Source: Bacteroidia bacterium
GTDB lineage: Bacteria; Bacteroidota; Bacteroidia; Flavobacteriales; Flavobacteriaceae
Length of the DNA stretch: 64,000 bases
Direction of reading: 5' to 3'
Assembly (NCBI GenBank): GCA_030428865.1
Contig: JAUIEK010000003.1
Location: forward strand, 62,001 to 126,000
Positions 62,728 through 64,000 of this stretch are shown piece after piece (within the stretch, counting starts at the first letter, position 1; every line of letters starts with the position of its first letter). Both the position numbers and the translations under genes were made by a program. Below the pieces are notes generated by a model. The model had not been told where the DNA came from. It did not search any database and worked only from the letters and a program-made list of their open reading frames with translations.

Positions 62728-63175
62728 AAAATTCAAACAATTCTCCTTTAGAAATCTGTGCACCTTGTTCAATCAGTTTAAAAACTTCTGTATTTCTCTC
62801 GTTATTATATTTCTTATTTCCTGTATAGTAACTTAATGAATCGTCTTTAGGGTTTTTCAACAGCCATTGATATCCTTCTTTTTTCTGAAAATCTTGTTGC
62901 TGAGTAGTTTGAATCACAATTCTACTTATAGCATCTTTTTCACATTTAAATAAGTTGATTGTTTGAGTAGAAAAATGATCTAAATATTCTACTTTATTCA
63001 ACACGTCTTCCCAGACCATATCACTAAAAAGATTTAACTCTTCTTCTACTAAATCAGGGTTTTGAGCTTTAATTCTAGTCCATTCATTTACATCGATTTC
63101 TTGAGAAGCCAAGAATTGAGCAAATTCTTCATGTAATGATTCAAGCTGTTCTTTGGTAAGTTGTCTGTATTTCAT
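62705..63175 (-). CDS. DUF6495 family protein
   Basis: The ATG at 63175 (Met-Lys-Tyr-Arg-Gln) gives 156 residues of a soluble, helical protein. Phe-Leu-Ala-Ser-Gln-Glu-Ile-Asp and Asp-Met-Val-Trp-Glu-Asp-Val-Leu are, as I recall, conserved in DUF6495 of Bacteroidota. The function is unknown. It follows rplI on the same strand after a terminator. Confidence 0.78.
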   Translation of the reverse strand: MKYRQLTKEQLESLHEEFAQFLASQEIDVNEWTRIKAQNPDLVEEELNLFSDMVWEDVLNKVEYLDHFSTQTINLFKCEKDAISRIVIQTTQQQDFQKKEGYQWLLKNPKDDSLSYYTGNKKYNNERNTEVFKLIEQGAQISKGELFEFFNSLTIS

Positions 63176-63185
63176 AAACAAAAAA

Positions 63186-63203
63186 ACCTACCAAAAGGTA
63201 GGT
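63186..63203 (-). terminator. Terminator after rplI
   Basis: ACCTACC (63186-63192) and GGTAGGT (63197-63203) form a 7-bp stem with a 4-nt loop, followed on the minus strand by a T-run. It ends the ribosomal operon. Confidence 0.75.
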
Positions 63204-63225
63204 CTTAATTTTTAGATATTTATTT

Positions 63226-63678
63226 TTAGTTGCTCTCTGGAACTACTTCAAAAGTAATATCTGCAACTACCTCTCTATGTAAGCGGATAGAAGCTTCATA
63301 TTTTCCTAACCTTTTGATGTTACCTCCAACAACCTTAATATATTTCTTGTCTATTTCAGTTCCTGATTTTGCAATAGCTACTGCAACATCTATATTGTTT
63401 ACAGAACCAAATAACTTATCTCCAGAACCAACTTTAGAAGCAATTTTAATATCTAAACCTTTAATAGTTTCTGCTATTTTGTTCGCTTCTTCTATTAGTT
63501 TTGCTTCTTTAAAAGCTCTTTGCTTTAACGTTTCTGCTAAAACTTTCTTTGCAGAAGTAGTAGCCAAAACTGCATATCCTTGAGGAATTAAATAATTTCT
63601 ACCATAACCATTTTTAACGATTACAACATCATCTTTAAATCCTAAATTTTCTACGTCTTGTTTTAATATCAATTCCAT
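63226..63678 (-). CDS. rplI: 50S ribosomal protein L9
   Basis: The 150-residue protein has the N-terminal L9 domain (Met-Glu-Leu-Ile-Leu-Lys-Gln-Asp-Val-Glu-Asn-Leu-Gly, then Gly-Tyr-Gly-Arg-Asn-Tyr-Leu-Ile-Pro), a long connecting helix and the C-terminal domain. It binds 23S rRNA. It lies 15 nt after rpsR, the classic order. Confidence 0.97.
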   Translation of the reverse strand: MELILKQDVENLGFKDDVVIVKNGYGRNYLIPQGYAVLATTSAKKVLAETLKQRAFKEAKLIEEANKIAETIKGLDIKIASKVGSGDKLFGSVNNIDVAVAIAKSGTEIDKKYIKVVGGNIKRLGKYEASIRLHREVVADITFEVVPESN

Positions 63679-63693
63679 AATACTACTTCTTTA

Positions 63694-63993
63694 TTATTTT
63701 AACATATCACCAACGTATGGCATTAAAGCTAAATGACGTGCTCTTTTAATAGCTTGCGCCACTTTACGTTGATATTTTAATGAAGTTCCTGTTAAACGTC
63801 TTGGTAAAATTTTACCTTGCTCGTTTACTAAATACATTAAGAAGTCTGGATCTTTATAATCGATATACTTAATGCCACTTTTCTTAAAACGACAGTATTT
63901 TGCTTCTTTTTTAGTTTCTATATCTAGTGGTGTAAGGTATCTTACCTCTCCTTGCTTACCACCTCCTGCTTGTTGCTCAATTGATGATGCCAT
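63694..63993 (-). CDS. rpsR: 30S ribosomal protein S18
   Basis: The 99-residue protein has the S18 core ([23 protein letters not shown]) preceded by an N-terminal extension rich in Gly and Gln, usual in Bacteroidota. A TAA at 63999-63997 just upstream could be the stop of rpsF, which normally precedes it; that gene is outside the window. Confidence 0.97.
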   Translation of the reverse strand: MASSIEQQAGGGKQGEVRYLTPLDIETKKEAKYCRFKKSGIKYIDYKDPDFLMYLVNEQGKILPRRLTGTSLKYQRKVAQAIKRARHLALMPYVGDMLK

Positions 63994-64000
63994 GGCTTAC

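Overview
The window reads as chromosomal DNA of a member of the Bacteroidota, most likely a marine-type Flavobacteriaceae. This rests on several signs: AT-rich sequence, the LpxC-FabZ fusion, PorX of the type IX secretion pathway, families largely confined to Bacteroidota (DUF4252, DUF4251, DUF6495), and many promoters of the Bacteroidota form TTTG-N(about 20)-TAnnTTTG. Genes are dense and mostly in short operons. I see no rRNA, CRISPR array, insertion sequence or integrase. Two tRNA genes (Lys-TTT, Leu-GAG) lie at 44.8-45.0 kb.

Layout. 0-1.4 kb: the start of an ABC exporter behind a TetR regulator whose operator sits inside its own promoter. 1.5-7.7 kb: a trans-envelope operon of a small His/Cys protein, an ABC ATPase, two DUF3526-type permeases and a TonB-dependent receptor. 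7.8-11.5 kb: a LytTR two-component system divergent from an S41 protease. 11.5-16.65 kb: an accessory island. 16.65-44.7 kb: mostly housekeeping and envelope genes, including a fused 2-oxoacid dehydrogenase E1, an Lrp regulator, M14 and M1 peptidases, an ECF sigma operon with two DUF4252 proteins, RmuC, GlyA, fumarylacetoacetase, ClpB, SmpB, Maf and shikimate kinase. 46-57.6 kb: prohibitin, a CDF transporter, a VWA-like membrane protein, FabG, SucD and the lipid A block (LpxD paralogue, EF-P, LpxA, LpxC-FabZ, LpxD, HD hydrolase). 57.7-64 kb: PorX, TsaE, alanine dehydrogenase, TrmH, a sirtuin, and ribosomal proteins L9 and S18.

The most interesting locus is the tight four-gene operon at 12.78-16.11 kb: a LexA-like self-cleaving repressor, a 43-residue basic protein, a patatin phospholipase and a CD-NTase-type nucleotidyltransferase. 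The last two form a minimal CBASS antiphage pair: the cyclase makes a nucleotide signal that activates a membrane-degrading phospholipase. The repressor keeps an intact Ser-Lys dyad and a Cys-Gly cleavage site, which suggests expression is released by DNA damage. The cyclase carries a long C-terminal extension that I do not recognise. A 162-bp nested inverted repeat follows the operon.

The intergenic regions are also informative. Several regulator genes have clear dyads or phased repeats at their promoters (TetR, Lrp, ECF sigma, an XRE regulator, clpB). Five genes have a TAnnTTTG box only 3-6 nt before the start codon, which suggests leaderless transcripts. All functions are read from motifs and family resemblance by eye; no database search was run.
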